DNA of 64,000 bases from VXNE01 sp965208745. GTDB lineage: Bacteria; Pseudomonadota; Gammaproteobacteria; Pseudomonadales; Azotimanducaceae. The stretch is taken from positions 3,038,001 to 3,102,000 of the forward strand of contig CBDBPN010000004.1 of the NCBI GenBank assembly GCA_965208745.1, written 5' to 3'. Of this stretch, positions 34,658 to 43,840 are shown piece after piece. A program made the position numbers and the translations under genes. Every line of letters starts with the position of its first letter. Position 1 is the stretch's first letter. The notes below the pieces were generated by a model. The model searched no databases. It was not told the DNA's origin and was given only the letters and a program-made list of their open reading frames with translations.

Positions 34658-36100
34658 ATGCCGGCAAGAGACTGGGAAAGCGTCATCGGCCTCGAGATCC
34701 ACGTGCAGCTAGCCACACGGTCGAAGATCTTCTCGGGCGCCGACGCCGCCTTCGGCGCCGCGCCGAACACGCGCGCGTGCGCGGTGGACCTCGGCATGCC
34801 CGGGGTCCTGCCGGTACTGAACCGGGAGGCGGTGCGCATGGCCCTCACGTTCGGACTGGCCATCGATGCCGAGATCGCCCGCACCTGCCGCTTCGACCGC
34901 AAGAACTACTTCTATCCGGACCTGCCGAAGGGCTACCAGATCAGCCAGTTCGACCAGCCGATCGTGGGCGCCGGCGTCATCGAGATGGACATCGACGGCG
35001 TCAAGCGACCGATCGGCATACGTCGGGCCCACCTCGAGGAGGACGCCGGCAAGTCCCTGCACGAAGACTACCCGGACATGACCGGCATCGACCTGAACCG
35101 GGCGGGGACGCCGCTGCTCGAGGTCGTGTCGGAGCCCCACCTGCGCACGCCGGCGGAGGCGGCGGCGTTCTTCCGGGAGATGCATGCGCTGGTGCGCCAC
35201 CTCGGCATCTGCGACGGCAACCTGAACGAGGGGTCGATGCGCTGCGACGCCAACGTTTCGGTACGACGCCGGGGCCAGGAAGGACTCGGCGAACGCACCG
35301 AGATCAAGAACCTCAACTCCTTCCGCTTCGTGCGGCAGGCCATCGCCCACGAGATCGGCCGGCAGATCGACGTGCTCGAGGGCGGTGGCGAGGTGGTGCG
35401 CGAAACGCGGCTCTACGACCCGCGGCGCGACGAGACGCGGCCCATGCGCGGCAAGGAACTGTCCGAGGACTACCGCTACTTCCCCGATCCGGACCTGTTG
35501 CCGGTGCGGGTCACGCCGGAGCTGCTCGCGGAAGCCCGCGACCGGGTACCGGAACTGCCCCGCGACAAGCGGCGGCGCTACCGGGAGGAGTTTGGGCTAT
35601 CCGACGCCGACACGGGCTTCCTGACGGCCGACCCGGACATCGCGGGCTACTTCGAGGCGACGCTCGCGACCGGCTGCGGCGCCAAGCCGGCGGCGAACTG
35701 GATCATGGACCGCGTGACGGCGTCGCTGAACCGGACGGGACTGGACATTGCGCGCTCCCGGGTGGCACCCGAGCAGTTGGGGCGGCTGATCGCCCGGATC
35801 GAGGAAGGCGTCATCTCCGGCAAGATCGCCGGCACGGTGTTCGATGTGCTGTGGGACGAGGGCGGAGACGTGGACGCGATCATCGACGCCCGGGGTCTGC
35901 GGCAGGTGAGTGACGCCGACGAACTCGGCCGGATCGTTCGCCAGGTGGTGACCGACCATCCCGAACAGGTCGAGCAGTACCGGGCCGGGAGGGAGAAGGT
36001 CCTCGGGTTCTTCGTCGGGCGCGTGATGCGCGAGACCGGGGGCAAGGCGGATCCGAGGCAGGTCAACGTCCTGCTGCGCGAGGCCCTGGGCCCGAAGTAG
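34658..36100 (+). CDS. gatB: Amidotransferase subunit B
   Basis: Kinase/transamidase subunit that activates the misacylated tRNA and receives ammonia from GatA. 480 residues: VIGLEIHVQLATRSKIFSG at the start, FDRKNYFYPDLPKGYQISQFDQPI, RAHLEEDAGKSLH, DLNRAGTPLLEVVSEP, and the C-terminal YqeY-like tRNA-binding region ending GGKADPRQVNVLLREALG. Last gene of gatCAB. Confidence 0.97.
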   Translation: MPARDWESVIGLEIHVQLATRSKIFSGADAAFGAAPNTRACAVDLGMPGVLPVLNREAVRMALTFGLAIDAEIARTCRFDRKNYFYPDLPKGYQISQFDQPIVGAGVIEMDIDGVKRPIGIRRAHLEEDAGKSLHEDYPDMTGIDLNRAGTPLLEVVSEPHLRTPAEAAAFFREMHALVRHLGICDGNLNEGSMRCDANVSVRRRGQEGLGERTEIKNLNSFRFVRQAIAHEIGRQIDVLEGGGEVVRETRLYDPRRDETRPMRGKELSEDYRYFPDPDLLPVRVTPELLAEARDRVPELPRDKRRRYREEFGLSDADTGFLTADPDIAGYFEATLATGCGAKPAANWIMDRVTASLNRTGLDIARSRVAPEQLGRLIARIEEGVISGKIAGTVFDVLWDEGGDVDAIIDARGLRQVSDADELGRIVRQVVTDHPEQVEQYRAGREKVLGFFVGRVMRETGGKADPRQVNVLLREALGPK

Positions 36101-36101
36101 T

Positions 36102-36785
36102 TCAGCCGGGCGTCCGTTCGGAAAGCGCACGCTCCAGTTCCGCGATGCGAGCCCCGGCGACCGTGAGGTCGCGGACCGCGCGTTCGCCGGCGGCACGCGC
36201 CTCCGAGGAGGTGGGCAGGGGCCGCCCGTCTGCCGGGTCGATGACGCGCAGGTCGCTTCCCTCGACGCGCAGCTCGAGGCCAAGCGCCGGGCTGTGGATC
36301 GAAAGCCCCCCAGGCGACTCGGTGACCGGCAGTGGAACGTAGGCGCCGTCCATCAACCGATACCCGGCAAGGACGGGCCGCATGAGTCGCCCGCGCGGGT
36401 CGTGCAGCCAGTACTCGCCGACGCCGAGCGCGGCGTAGCGCTCGCGCTTCTCGCCGACGTCCGCGCGCCAGGTGCTCGGCGAGAGCACCTCCAGCACGAA
36501 GTCCGGCATGCCGCCCGGCTCCTCCCACACCCGGTAGCTGTCGCGGTGGCGGAAGCCGGAACGGAGCGCGACGAACAGGTCCGGCGCGACGCGGTCGTCC
36601 GGGTTGCCCTCCTCCACGTAGACGAACAGATCGCCGTGGACGCACACCTCCGGGCGGTCCCGAAAGCACCACCGCACCGCTTCGACGGCGTAGGCGCAGG
36701 CATCCCACTGGTAGCTACTGTCCGGCAACGGCTGGCCGTCCGTCTCGGGGTAGACGATGCGGGTTGGGGCGGCGGTCTCGGCCAT
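36102..36785 (-). CDS. Uma2-family PD-(D/E)XK nuclease-fold protein
   Basis: A 227-residue protein of the Uma2 (DUF820) family: a predicted restriction-like fold of unknown role, abundant in bacteria with many mobile genes. Visible active-site pattern: RVAPDLFVAL, then PDFVLEVLSPSTWRADVGEKRERYAALGVGEYWLHDP. The tail is an Arg/Glu/Ala-rich helix (EARAAGERAVRDLTVAGARIAELERAL). ATG at 36785 chosen; the frame is open upstream but unlike the family there. It converges with gatB (1-base gap), which suggests insertion into an otherwise conserved region. Confidence 0.85.
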   Translation of the reverse strand: MAETAAPTRIVYPETDGQPLPDSSYQWDACAYAVEAVRWCFRDRPEVCVHGDLFVYVEEGNPDDRVAPDLFVALRSGFRHRDSYRVWEEPGGMPDFVLEVLSPSTWRADVGEKRERYAALGVGEYWLHDPRGRLMRPVLAGYRLMDGAYVPLPVTESPGGLSIHSPALGLELRVEGSDLRVIDPADGRPLPTSSEARAAGERAVRDLTVAGARIAELERALSERTPG

Positions 36786-37060
36786 CTGCGGCACCTGTGC
36801 GGTGGGGCGACTTGCCGCGTCGCGGTCGGCGGGACGGTAACACGGTGCGGCAGCGCTCCCAAGTGGCTGGGAACGTCGATCATCGTGCCCGACGGCGAGG
36901 ACAAAAGATGGCCGACGTCCGCGAGACCTGTGGGACATCGCCGCTTCAGAGCGTGGGACAAGCGCCTCTGTGTGGCGCGGATATCGGGCGCGACGTGTCG
37001 TTGCGGCCCGATCCGGCCGCGAGCAGGCTCCGCCGGACACTTCGGCCTTAAAGTACCGGG
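36786..37060. other. Intergenic region between the Uma2 gene and cysD remnant
   Basis: A 275-base gap between divergent genes. It should contain the ancestral cysD promoter and the Uma2 promoter. I see no clear boxes, repeats or RNA structure. Confidence 0.35.
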
Positions 37061-37963
37061 ATGGCCGGCCTCAACCACATTCAAGCAGCTCGAGGCGGAG
37101 AGCATCCACATCATCCGCGAGGTGGCCGCGGAGTTCGAGCGGCCCGTGATGCTCTACTCCATCGGCAAGGACTCCTCCGTGCTGTTGCACCTCGCCCGCA
37201 AGGCCTTCTTCCCCGGTCGCCTGCCGTTTCCGCTGATGCATGTCGACACCACCTGGAAGTTCCGCGCCATGATCGCGTTCCGGGACCGCATCGCGCGTGA
37301 GCTGGACCTCGACCTCATCGTGCACACGAACGAGGAGGGCGTGTGCGCCGGGGTGACGCCGTTCACGTACGGCAGCAGGAAGTACACGGACATCATGAAG
37401 ACGCAGGCGCTGCTCGAGGCGCTCGACGGCCACGGCTTCGACGCCGCGTTCGGCGGGGCGCGGCGCGACGAGGAACGCTCCCGGGCGAAGGAGCGGGTCT
37501 ACTCGGTGCGCGACCGGAACCACCGGTGGGACCCTCGCGGCCAGCGCCCGGAGCTGTGGAACCTCTAGAACGGCAACATCAACCGGGGCGAGGAGGTGCG
37601 GGTTTCCCGCTGTCCAACTGGACCGAACCCGGCGTCTGGCAGTACATCCTCCTCAAGGGCATCGAGATCGTCCCGCTGTACTTTGCCGCGCCGCGGCCGG
37701 TCGTGCGGCGCGACGGGACCTGGATCATGGTGGACGACGACCGCATGCCGCTCGAGCCGGGCGAAGAACCGGAGATGCGCATGGTCCGCTTCCGGACGCT
37801 CGGCTGCTACCCGCTGTCCGGCGCCATCGAGTCGACCGCGGCGACGCTGCCCGAGATCATCGAGGAGATGCTGCGGGCGCGGTACTCCGAGCGGCAGGGC
37901 AGGCTCATCGACTTCGACGCGGCGGGGTCGATGGAGCAGAAGAAACGCGAGGGGTATTTCTGA
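37061..37963 (+). pseudogene. cysD: Sulfate adenylyltransferase subunit 2 (cysD), broken
   Basis: CysD is the catalytic ATP-sulfurylase subunit. Most of the protein is recognisable (KQLEAESIHIIREVAAEFERPVMLYSIGKDSS, MHVDTTWKFRAMIAFRD, GGARRDEERSRAKERVYSVRD, IVPLYFAAPRPVV, MEQKKREGYF), but it needs three frames. Lesions: a frame change near 37079 after MAGLNH; a TAG at 37566-37568 where family members read NLYNG; and a 1-base loss near 37603 (RVFPLSNWTE expected). The end overlaps cysN as TGATG, the ancestral arrangement. Three lesions in one gene, among intact neighbours, point to true decay rather than sequencing error. Confidence 0.9.
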
Positions 37964-39231
37964 TGTCTGCCCCCGATCCCATCGGCGACGATGTCCTCGC
38001 CTACCGACCGTGGTTTCCGCAGCTTCCGCATGCCGTTGCAGCGCGTGAACCGGCCCGATGCGGGGTTCCGCGGCTACAGCGGCACCGTCGCGAGCGGGGT
38101 CGTCCGCCCGGGCGACCGGATCCGGATCCTGCCGTCGGGCCTCGCGACGACGGTCAGAACGCATCGTGACGGTGGACGGGGAGCTCGACGAGGCGTTCGC
38201 GCCCATGGCGGTCACCGTCACCCTCGAAGACGAGATCGACGTAGGTCGGGGGGACGTGCTTTCCGGGACCGACCGCCTGGCGCACATCTCGGACACCTTC
38301 GACGCCGCGCTCGTGTGGCTGGCGGACGAACCGATGGTGCCGGGGGCGCCAATACGTGCTGAAGCATGGTGCGCGCCAGGTCTTCGGCCGGGTGGAGACG
38401 CTCCGCCACCGGTCGACGTCAACACCCTCGAGCAGGGTCCCGCGCCCGAACTGGGACTGAACGAGATCGGCCAGGTGCGCTTTGTGCTTGCGGAGCCCAT
38501 CGTCCACGATCCCTACGAGGAAAACCGCGGCATGGGTGCGTTCATCGTGATCGACCGTCTCGAACGTGACGGTGGGCGCGGCGATGATCGCCGCCGAGGG
38601 CGGCGCGGTGGGTGGCGCCCACTGGGACGAGGCGCCGCATGGCGCGTTCGTGGCGTCCACCTCGGGGGTGACGGCCGAAGAACGCGCGATGCGCCTTGGG
38701 CAGTCGCCGGTCACGGTCCTGTTCACGGGGCTCTCGAAGAGCGGCAAGACCGCCGTGGCCCGGGCCCTCGAACGCCGGCTCTTCGATCTCGGCCGGCTGG
38801 CCACCGTCCTGGACGGACAGAACTTCCGCCTGGGGATGAGCCGCGACCTCGGCTTCTCCGCGGACGACCGTTCAGAGAACCTGCGCCGGGCGGCGGAGAC
38901 GGCGCGTCTCATGAACGACGCGGGACTGATCTGCCTGACGGCGTTCGTGGCGCCGCACGAGAACGTGCGCGAGCGCATGCGCGGGAGCGTGGGGGCCGAC
39001 CGTTTCCTGGAGGTGTTCCTGACCGCGTCCCTCGACGTGCTGAGGAACCGCGACGACGAAGGCCTCTATGCGGCCGCCGAGCGTGGCGAGCTTCCGAGCT
39101 TTCCGGGCGTAACGGCCACCTTCGAGGAACCGGGCTCACCGGACCTCGTCATGGACACGGGGGAACTCGACGTGGGGGTCTGCGCGGAACGCGTGCTCGC
39201 GCTGCTGCGCGACAGGGGCTTCATGCACTGA
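37963..39231 (+). pseudogene. cysN: Sulfate adenylyltransferase subunit 1/APS kinase fusion (cysNC), broken
   Basis: CysN is the GTPase subunit of ATP sulfurylase, here fused to a CysC-like domain. The start (MSAPDPIGDDVLAY) jumps near 38005 directly to the end of the GTPase region (FRMPLQRVNRPDAGFRGYSG), so the whole P-loop GTPase domain, about 200 residues, is deleted. The rest carries frame changes near 38156 (+1), 38346 (+1), 38411 (-1) and 38562 (-2) within the beta-barrel domains (VTVDGELDEAFAPM, VDVNTLEQGPAPEL, NRGMGAFIVIDRL). The CysC-like part from about 38566 is still open (GLSKSGKTA, LDGQNFRLGMSRDLGF). Confidence 0.9.
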
Positions 39232-39283
39232 CCCGGGCGGTGTATGCTGGCGCCCGGACGAACAGGGGAGGAAAGGGGTTCAA

Positions 39284-39697
39284 ATGTCCGACCGACCACT
39301 GCCGGCCGTGGATTACCTGAAGATCCCGGAAGACGCCGATCCGTATCTGGAAGGGTACAAGTGCAGTTCCTGTGGGGCCGTGTTCCTCGGGGCCCGCAGC
39401 AGTTGCTCCAAGTGCGGGGCGCGCGAAGGACTGAAGCCGATCGCCCTCTCCAACACGGGTTCCCTCTACTCCTACTCTATCGTCCACCGGTCCTATCCGG
39501 GCATCGACGTCCCCTACATCTCCGCCATCGTGGACCTCGACGGGGGCGGCACCGTGAAGGGCAACCTGATCAACATCGATCCGGACCCCGACAAGATCGA
39601 GTTCGGCATGCCGATCGAGGTCGTCTACGACGACGCGCTCGGCAGGAAGGACAGGGACGGCAACTCGTACCTGTCGTATTTCTTTCAACCCAGGTAG
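39284..39697 (+). CDS. Zn-ribbon/OB-fold protein, thiolase partner (DUF35)
   Basis: A 137-residue protein with an N-terminal rubredoxin-like zinc ribbon (CSSCGAVFLGARSSCSKCG, about residues 25-45) and a C-terminal OB fold (SLYSYSIVHRSYPGIDVPYISAIVDLDGGGTVKGNL). Such proteins pair with thiolase-superfamily enzymes in CoA-thioester chemistry (SCP-x or steroid-degradation type). The following gene is such a thiolase, 69 bases away. A good GGGGAGGAAAGGGG purine tract lies before the ATG. The gap to the thiolase has a 10-bp direct repeat GGCAACCAAA (39711-39733). Confidence 0.85.
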   Translation: MSDRPLPAVDYLKIPEDADPYLEGYKCSSCGAVFLGARSSCSKCGAREGLKPIALSNTGSLYSYSIVHRSYPGIDVPYISAIVDLDGGGTVKGNLINIDPDPDKIEFGMPIEVVYDDALGRKDRDGNSYLSYFFQPR

Positions 39698-39766
39698 TAA
39701 CCAAAACCCAAACGGCAACCAAAGGCAACCAAAGATAGTGGCCACCGCCACGGAGGAGAGTGTTCG

Positions 39767-40915
39767 ATGACTGACGCATACGTAGTCGGCGTAGACATGA
39801 TCAAGTTCGGACGATTCCCGGAGAAGTCCGTACCGCAACTCGGCTCGGAAGCGGCGCTCATGGCGCTCGACGACTGTGGCCTCAAGATCCAGGACATCCA
39901 GGCGCTCTACTGCGGCAACCTCGGCCAGTCGAGCGGAATGGTCGGTCAGCGCATCCTGCAGCAGATCGGCCAGACGGGCATTCCGGTCGTGAACTGCGCC
40001 AACGCGTGCGCCACCGGGGCGACGGCGTTCCGGGAGGCCTGGACGTCGGTCAAGGCGGGCCTCTACGACCTCGTCCTCGCGGTCGGCGTGGAGCAGATGG
40101 GCAAGGGCCTGCTCGGCAGCGCCGGCGGCGCGACGGGCATTCCGAAGGAAGGGCTGCTCGGTTCCGGCACGATGCCGACGGTCTTCGCCGAGGCGGGAAT
40201 GGAGCACTCCCGCAAGTACGGCACGACCTTCGAGCAGTTCGCCAAGGTGTCGGTGAAGAACCATCACCACTCCACCATGAACCCGAAGGCGATGTACCAG
40301 ATCGAGACGCCTCTCGAGACGGTCATGAACGCCGAGATGATCTCCTACCCCAACACCAAGCTGATGTGCTCGGTCAACGTGGACGGGTCCGCGGCCGCGG
40401 TGATCGCGAGCGAGCGGAAGGCACGCGAACTCGGCCTGATGAACCGCGCCGTCAAGGTCCGCGCCTCCGTGCTCACCTCCGACCCGTGGCAGGAGCGCGA
40501 CCTGGTGATGCCGGACGTCAACAGCTGTACGCGCAAGGCGGCGGCGGCAGCCTACGAGATGGCCGGCCTCGGCCCCGACGATGTCGACCTCATCGAGCTG
40601 CACGACTGCTTCGCCACCGCGGAGATCCTGCACTACGAGAACCTGGGCATCTGCGGCGACGGCGAAGCCGGCCGGATGGTGGACGACGGCGAGGTGGCCC
40701 TGGGCGGGCGCATCCCCGTCAACGTGTCCGGCGGGCTGCTGTCCAAGGGACACCCGCTCGGCGCGACGGGCATCGCCAACATCTACGAGGTGTCGACGCA
40801 CCTGCGCGGCGAAGCCGGCCAGCGCCAGGTCGAGAACGCGCGGATCGGCCTGACCCACGTGATCGGCCTCGGCAGCGCCTGCGGGATCCACATCCTCGAG
40901 AAGGCGGCCGCCTGA
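39767..40915 (+). CDS. Thiolase-family acetyl-CoA acetyltransferase (lipid-transfer type)
   Basis: A 382-residue thiolase of the SCP-x/non-decarboxylating group, acting on acyl-CoA. The nucleophilic cysteine is in VVNCANACATGATAFREAW (near residue 85), the second half has LIELHDCFATAEILHYENLG (HDCF motif) and the glycine loop VNVSGGLLSKGHPLGATGIA (GHPLGATG). C-terminal LGSACGIHILEK. Paired with the DUF35 protein upstream, which usually forms a complex with it. The substrate cannot be read from the sequence. Confidence 0.9.
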   Translation: MTDAYVVGVDMIKFGRFPEKSVPQLGSEAALMALDDCGLKIQDIQALYCGNLGQSSGMVGQRILQQIGQTGIPVVNCANACATGATAFREAWTSVKAGLYDLVLAVGVEQMGKGLLGSAGGATGIPKEGLLGSGTMPTVFAEAGMEHSRKYGTTFEQFAKVSVKNHHHSTMNPKAMYQIETPLETVMNAEMISYPNTKLMCSVNVDGSAAAVIASERKARELGLMNRAVKVRASVLTSDPWQERDLVMPDVNSCTRKAAAAAYEMAGLGPDDVDLIELHDCFATAEILHYENLGICGDGEAGRMVDDGEVALGGRIPVNVSGGLLSKGHPLGATGIANIYEVSTHLRGEAGQRQVENARIGLTHVIGLGSACGIHILEKAAA

Positions 40916-40958
40916 CGCCGCGTTCCGAGTTGCTGCGCAACTCGGGCGGTGGATTGAG

Positions 40959-40996
40959 AGAGCGCGCACGTCGCGACGGCGTGCGCGCTCTTTTTT
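40959..40996 (+). terminator. Intrinsic terminator after the thiolase gene
   Basis: An 11-bp perfect stem AGAGCGCGCAC/GTGCGCGCTCT (40959-40969 and 40981-40991) is followed by a run of six T. This is the clearest rho-independent terminator in the window. It isolates the Zn-ribbon/thiolase pair from the phosphoesterase gene. Confidence 0.9.
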
Positions 40997-41024
40997 CCGG
41001 GCGGCGGCTGCGGACTGAGTGGTC

Positions 41025-41510
41025 ATGCGCATCGGCGTCGTCAGCGACACGCACAACAACCTGAGGAACTGCCGGCGCATCGTCGCGCTTTTCAACGAGG
41101 CGGCGGTGGACGCGGTCGTGCACACCGGCGACATCACCCAGGCGAAGACGCTAGAGGTCTTCGCCGACCTTTCGGCACCGCTTTACGGCGTCTTCGGCAA
41201 CAACGACCAGGAGCGAGAATCCCTCGAAGCGGCCATCGAGCGGCTCGGCTTCCATTTCCGGGATCCGCCCCTGGAAGTACGTTGGGCGGGTCGTCGCATC
41301 GTCGTGGTGCACGATCCCCTCGAGTTTGACGGCGTGCTCGGGCCGGACCACCAGCTCGCCCTGCACGGGCATACGCACTTCACGCGCGTGGAGCAGCGCG
41401 AGTACCACCTCGTCTTCAACCCCGGCGAATGCGCGGGCCACATGCGGGGCCTGAACGCGGTGGGCGTGGTGGACCTCGGGAACCTCGATGCGCGGCTGCT
41501 TCGTTTCTAG
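41025..41510 (+). CDS. YfcE/MJ0936-type metallophosphoesterase
   Basis: A 161-residue calcineurin-like phosphoesterase (YfcE group). All metal motifs are present: GVVSDTHNN (D-x-H), HTGDI (GD), GVFGNNDQE (GNND), VVHD and ALHGHTHFTR (GHTH), with NPGE near the end. ATG at 41025 is preferred to a GTG two codons upstream. The family hydrolyses phosphodiesters, but the natural substrate is unknown. Single gene after the terminator. Confidence 0.9.
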   Translation: MRIGVVSDTHNNLRNCRRIVALFNEAAVDAVVHTGDITQAKTLEVFADLSAPLYGVFGNNDQERESLEAAIERLGFHFRDPPLEVRWAGRRIVVVHDPLEFDGVLGPDHQLALHGHTHFTRVEQREYHLVFNPGECAGHMRGLNAVGVVDLGNLDARLLRF

Positions 41511-41530
41511 CTAGGGCCCCCACTCCAGGT

Positions 41531-42286
41531 CTACGGGCTTGCGCCCGCCCCGAACCGGTCCAGAAAACTGAGCACGCGCCGCGCGTTGGCGCCTACGTCC
41601 GACACCCCCACGCGGGACACCGACCGGGCATCGATCACCGATCCCTCCGCCGTGCCGCGTACCCGCACGACCATGTCGTCCTTGAACCCGAACCAGAGGG
41701 TCGTGTCCGTCGCTTCGACGAGACCGGCTGCCCGGTCCACGTTGACGATGGCCATGCCCATCGCCTCCAGGGTGTCGACGGTGCGTTCGAGCGCCCGGTC
41801 CGGGCCAAGGCTCGCCTGCAGGCTCGCCAGTTCCGGCCAGGCCCCTTTCTGGGCCTCGGCGAGCGTCCCCTCGAGGATGGGCTGGCCGGGGTCGTACGTG
41901 TGCGGGTTCGAGCCCTCGGGTCGAAGGTCCGCGATGGCGTCAAAGGCCGGCGGATCGGCGATGTCGGTCGTGACCTGGTGGATCGGCGGGACGGTGAGCA
42001 CGCGCACGAACTGCAGGGCGAAGGCACCGAGTACGACGGCGCAGACGGCCAGGGCCAGGTCAAGCGCAGGCAAGTCGGCCGATTGCGAACGGCGCAGCGC
42101 CACGATCAGGCCGCCGAGGCCCCACGCGGCCCCGGCAACGGCGAGGGCGATGCCGGCCGCCGCCACCAGGAACGCGATCTCGAAAGGCCAGATCCCGAAA
42201 CGCGACCCCGCCGCGCTGCTCACGAGCAACGCGCCCGCGGCCAGCGAGCCCGTCAGAATGGTCTTCGTCCACCACGTGCGGCCCAT
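41531..42286 (-). CDS. DUF1499 membrane protein
   Basis: A 251-residue protein with three or four N-terminal membrane helices (ILTGSLAAGALLVSSAA, PFEIAFLVAAAGIALAVAG, LALAVCAVVLGAFALQFVRVL) and a C-terminal DUF1499 domain: TTDIADPPAFDAIADLRPEG, VDTLEAMGMAIVNVD, LVEATDTTLWFGFKDDMVVRVR, SRVGVSDVGANARRV. The role of DUF1499 is unknown. Convergent with the phosphoesterase and divergent from glyS. Confidence 0.85.
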   Translation of the reverse strand: MGRTWWTKTILTGSLAAGALLVSSAAGSRFGIWPFEIAFLVAAAGIALAVAGAAWGLGGLIVALRRSQSADLPALDLALAVCAVVLGAFALQFVRVLTVPPIHQVTTDIADPPAFDAIADLRPEGSNPHTYDPGQPILEGTLAEAQKGAWPELASLQASLGPDRALERTVDTLEAMGMAIVNVDRAAGLVEATDTTLWFGFKDDMVVRVRGTAEGSVIDARSVSRVGVSDVGANARRVLSFLDRFGAGASP

Positions 42287-42463
42287 CGTTCCCTACCCCC
42301 GGTCAGAGATCCACATTGGTCCTAGCGATCGACCCGTCCCGGTGCCAGTGTGCCCGTGACGGGCTCGCGGCGAAAGGGGCGAAAGGGGCGTCGTGGCACA
42401 CGGTCGCTTGCTGTATAGTCGCGCGCCTCGTCCCGCCCCGCTGCAACACGCCCGGAGACTGCC

Positions 42464-43840
42464 GTGCCCGCCGCATCCATGGAGGAACTGGTTGCCCTGT
42501 GCAAGCGCCGTGGGTTCGTCTTCCAGGCGAGCGATCTCTACGGCGGGCTGCAGGGCGTCTACGACTACGGCCCCCTGGGCGTGGAGCTCAAGAACAACCT
42601 GAAGGCCGCCTGGTGGCGCGCCATGGTGTACGAGCGGGACGACGTGGAGGGCCTCGACTCGGCGATCCTGACCAACCGCAGGGTGCTGCAGTACTCGGGT
42701 CACGAGGCGACGTTCACCGATCCCCTGGTGGACTGCCGCCAGTGCCGCGCGCGCTGGCGGGGCGACCACCTTGAAGACGGGCGCTGCCCGAAGTGCGGCT
42801 CGGACGACCTCACGGAGCCGAGGCCTTTCAACCTGATGTTCCGCACGCAGGTCGGTCCGGTCGAGGACGCCTCCGCCGCCGCGTACCTCCGCCCGGAGAC
42901 GGCCCAGTCGATCTTCACGAATTTCAAGCATGTCGTGGACGCCACTTCCCGCCGCCTGCCGTTCGGCATCGCACAGGTGGGCAAGGCGTTCCGCAACGAG
43001 ATTACGCCACGCAACTTCATCTTCCGCGTGCGCGAGTTCGAGCAGATGGAACTCGAGTTCTTCGTGGAGCCGGGTACGGACGAGGAGTGGCACGAGACGT
43101 GGGTGCAGGAGCGGCTCGACTGGTGGCGGCGGCAAGGCATCGATCCCAACCGGCTGGAGTTGTACCGGGTGCCGCCCGACGAACTGGCGCACTACTCGAA
43201 GGCCACCTTCGATGTCATGTACCGCTTCCCGCACGGCGTCGAGGAACTCGAGGGCATCGCCAACCGGACGGACTTCGACCTCGGGTCCCACACGAAGGAC
43301 CAGGACAGCCTCGGCATCGACGCGTCGGTCGAGGAGAACCCGGACTCGAACGCCCGGCTCGCCATAAGGGACCTGCAGTCCGGCACGTGGCGCGTCCCCT
43401 ACGTCATCGAGCCCTCGGCGGGCGTCGATCGCGGGGTGCTCGCGGTGCTGAACGAGGCATACCGCGTGGAGACCCTGGACAACGGATCGAAGCGGACCGT
43501 ACTCGGGCTAAGACCCCACCTGGCGCCGGTCAAGGTGGCGGTGCTGCCGCTCAAGCGCAACCACGCGGGCATTGTCGACCGGGCGCGGGCGATCCGGAAG
43601 GAACTGCAGGCACTGGGCTTCGGCCGGGTGCTCTACGAGGACACGGGCAACATCGGCAAGGGCTATCGGCGGCATGACGAGGTGGGCACGCCGCTGTGCC
43701 TTACCGTCGACTTCCAGACCATCGAGGAGGACGACACCGTGACGGTGCGGGACCGCGACACCATGGCGCAGACGCGCCTGGCGGTCGCCGACCTGCAGGC
43801 CTACGTCAGCGAGTACTTCTCGGCAGGGACCGGAGCGTGA
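42464..43840 (+). CDS. glyS: Glycyl-tRNA synthetase, homodimeric (alpha2) type
   Basis: Charges tRNA-Gly. This is the single-chain class II form (458 residues), not the alpha2-beta2 GlyQ/GlyS pair typical of gammaproteobacteria. Signatures: LCKRRGFVFQASDLYGGLQGVYDYGPLGVELK, a zinc-ribbon insert (CRQCRARW...CPKCGSDDL), LRPETAQSIFTNF (motif 2 region), GKAFRNEITPRNFIFRVREFEQMELEFF and the C-terminal anticodon-binding domain starting HLAPVKVAVLPL. GTG at 42464, with GGAG 6 bases before it, is chosen over ATG 42479. Overlaps the next gene as GTGA. Confidence 0.94.
   Translation: MPAASMEELVALCKRRGFVFQASDLYGGLQGVYDYGPLGVELKNNLKAAWWRAMVYERDDVEGLDSAILTNRRVLQYSGHEATFTDPLVDCRQCRARWRGDHLEDGRCPKCGSDDLTEPRPFNLMFRTQVGPVEDASAAAYLRPETAQSIFTNFKHVVDATSRRLPFGIAQVGKAFRNEITPRNFIFRVREFEQMELEFFVEPGTDEEWHETWVQERLDWWRRQGIDPNRLELYRVPPDELAHYSKATFDVMYRFPHGVEELEGIANRTDFDLGSHTKDQDSLGIDASVEENPDSNARLAIRDLQSGTWRVPYVIEPSAGVDRGVLAVLNEAYRVETLDNGSKRTVLGLRPHLAPVKVAVLPLKRNHAGIVDRARAIRKELQALGFGRVLYEDTGNIGKGYRRHDEVGTPLCLTVDFQTIEEDDTVTVRDRDTMAQTRLAVADLQAYVSEYFSAGTGA

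Noticed and set aside
39711..39733. GGCAACCAAA direct repeat as a regulator site
   Set aside because: Only two exact copies and no known site resembles it; it may be chance in a short gap.
39221..41137. Long open frame (638 codons) on the minus strand opposite the thiolase gene
   Set aside because: It is antisense to well-supported genes and arises from high GC; its product has no domain and is His/Arg/Val-rich as expected for a shadow frame.
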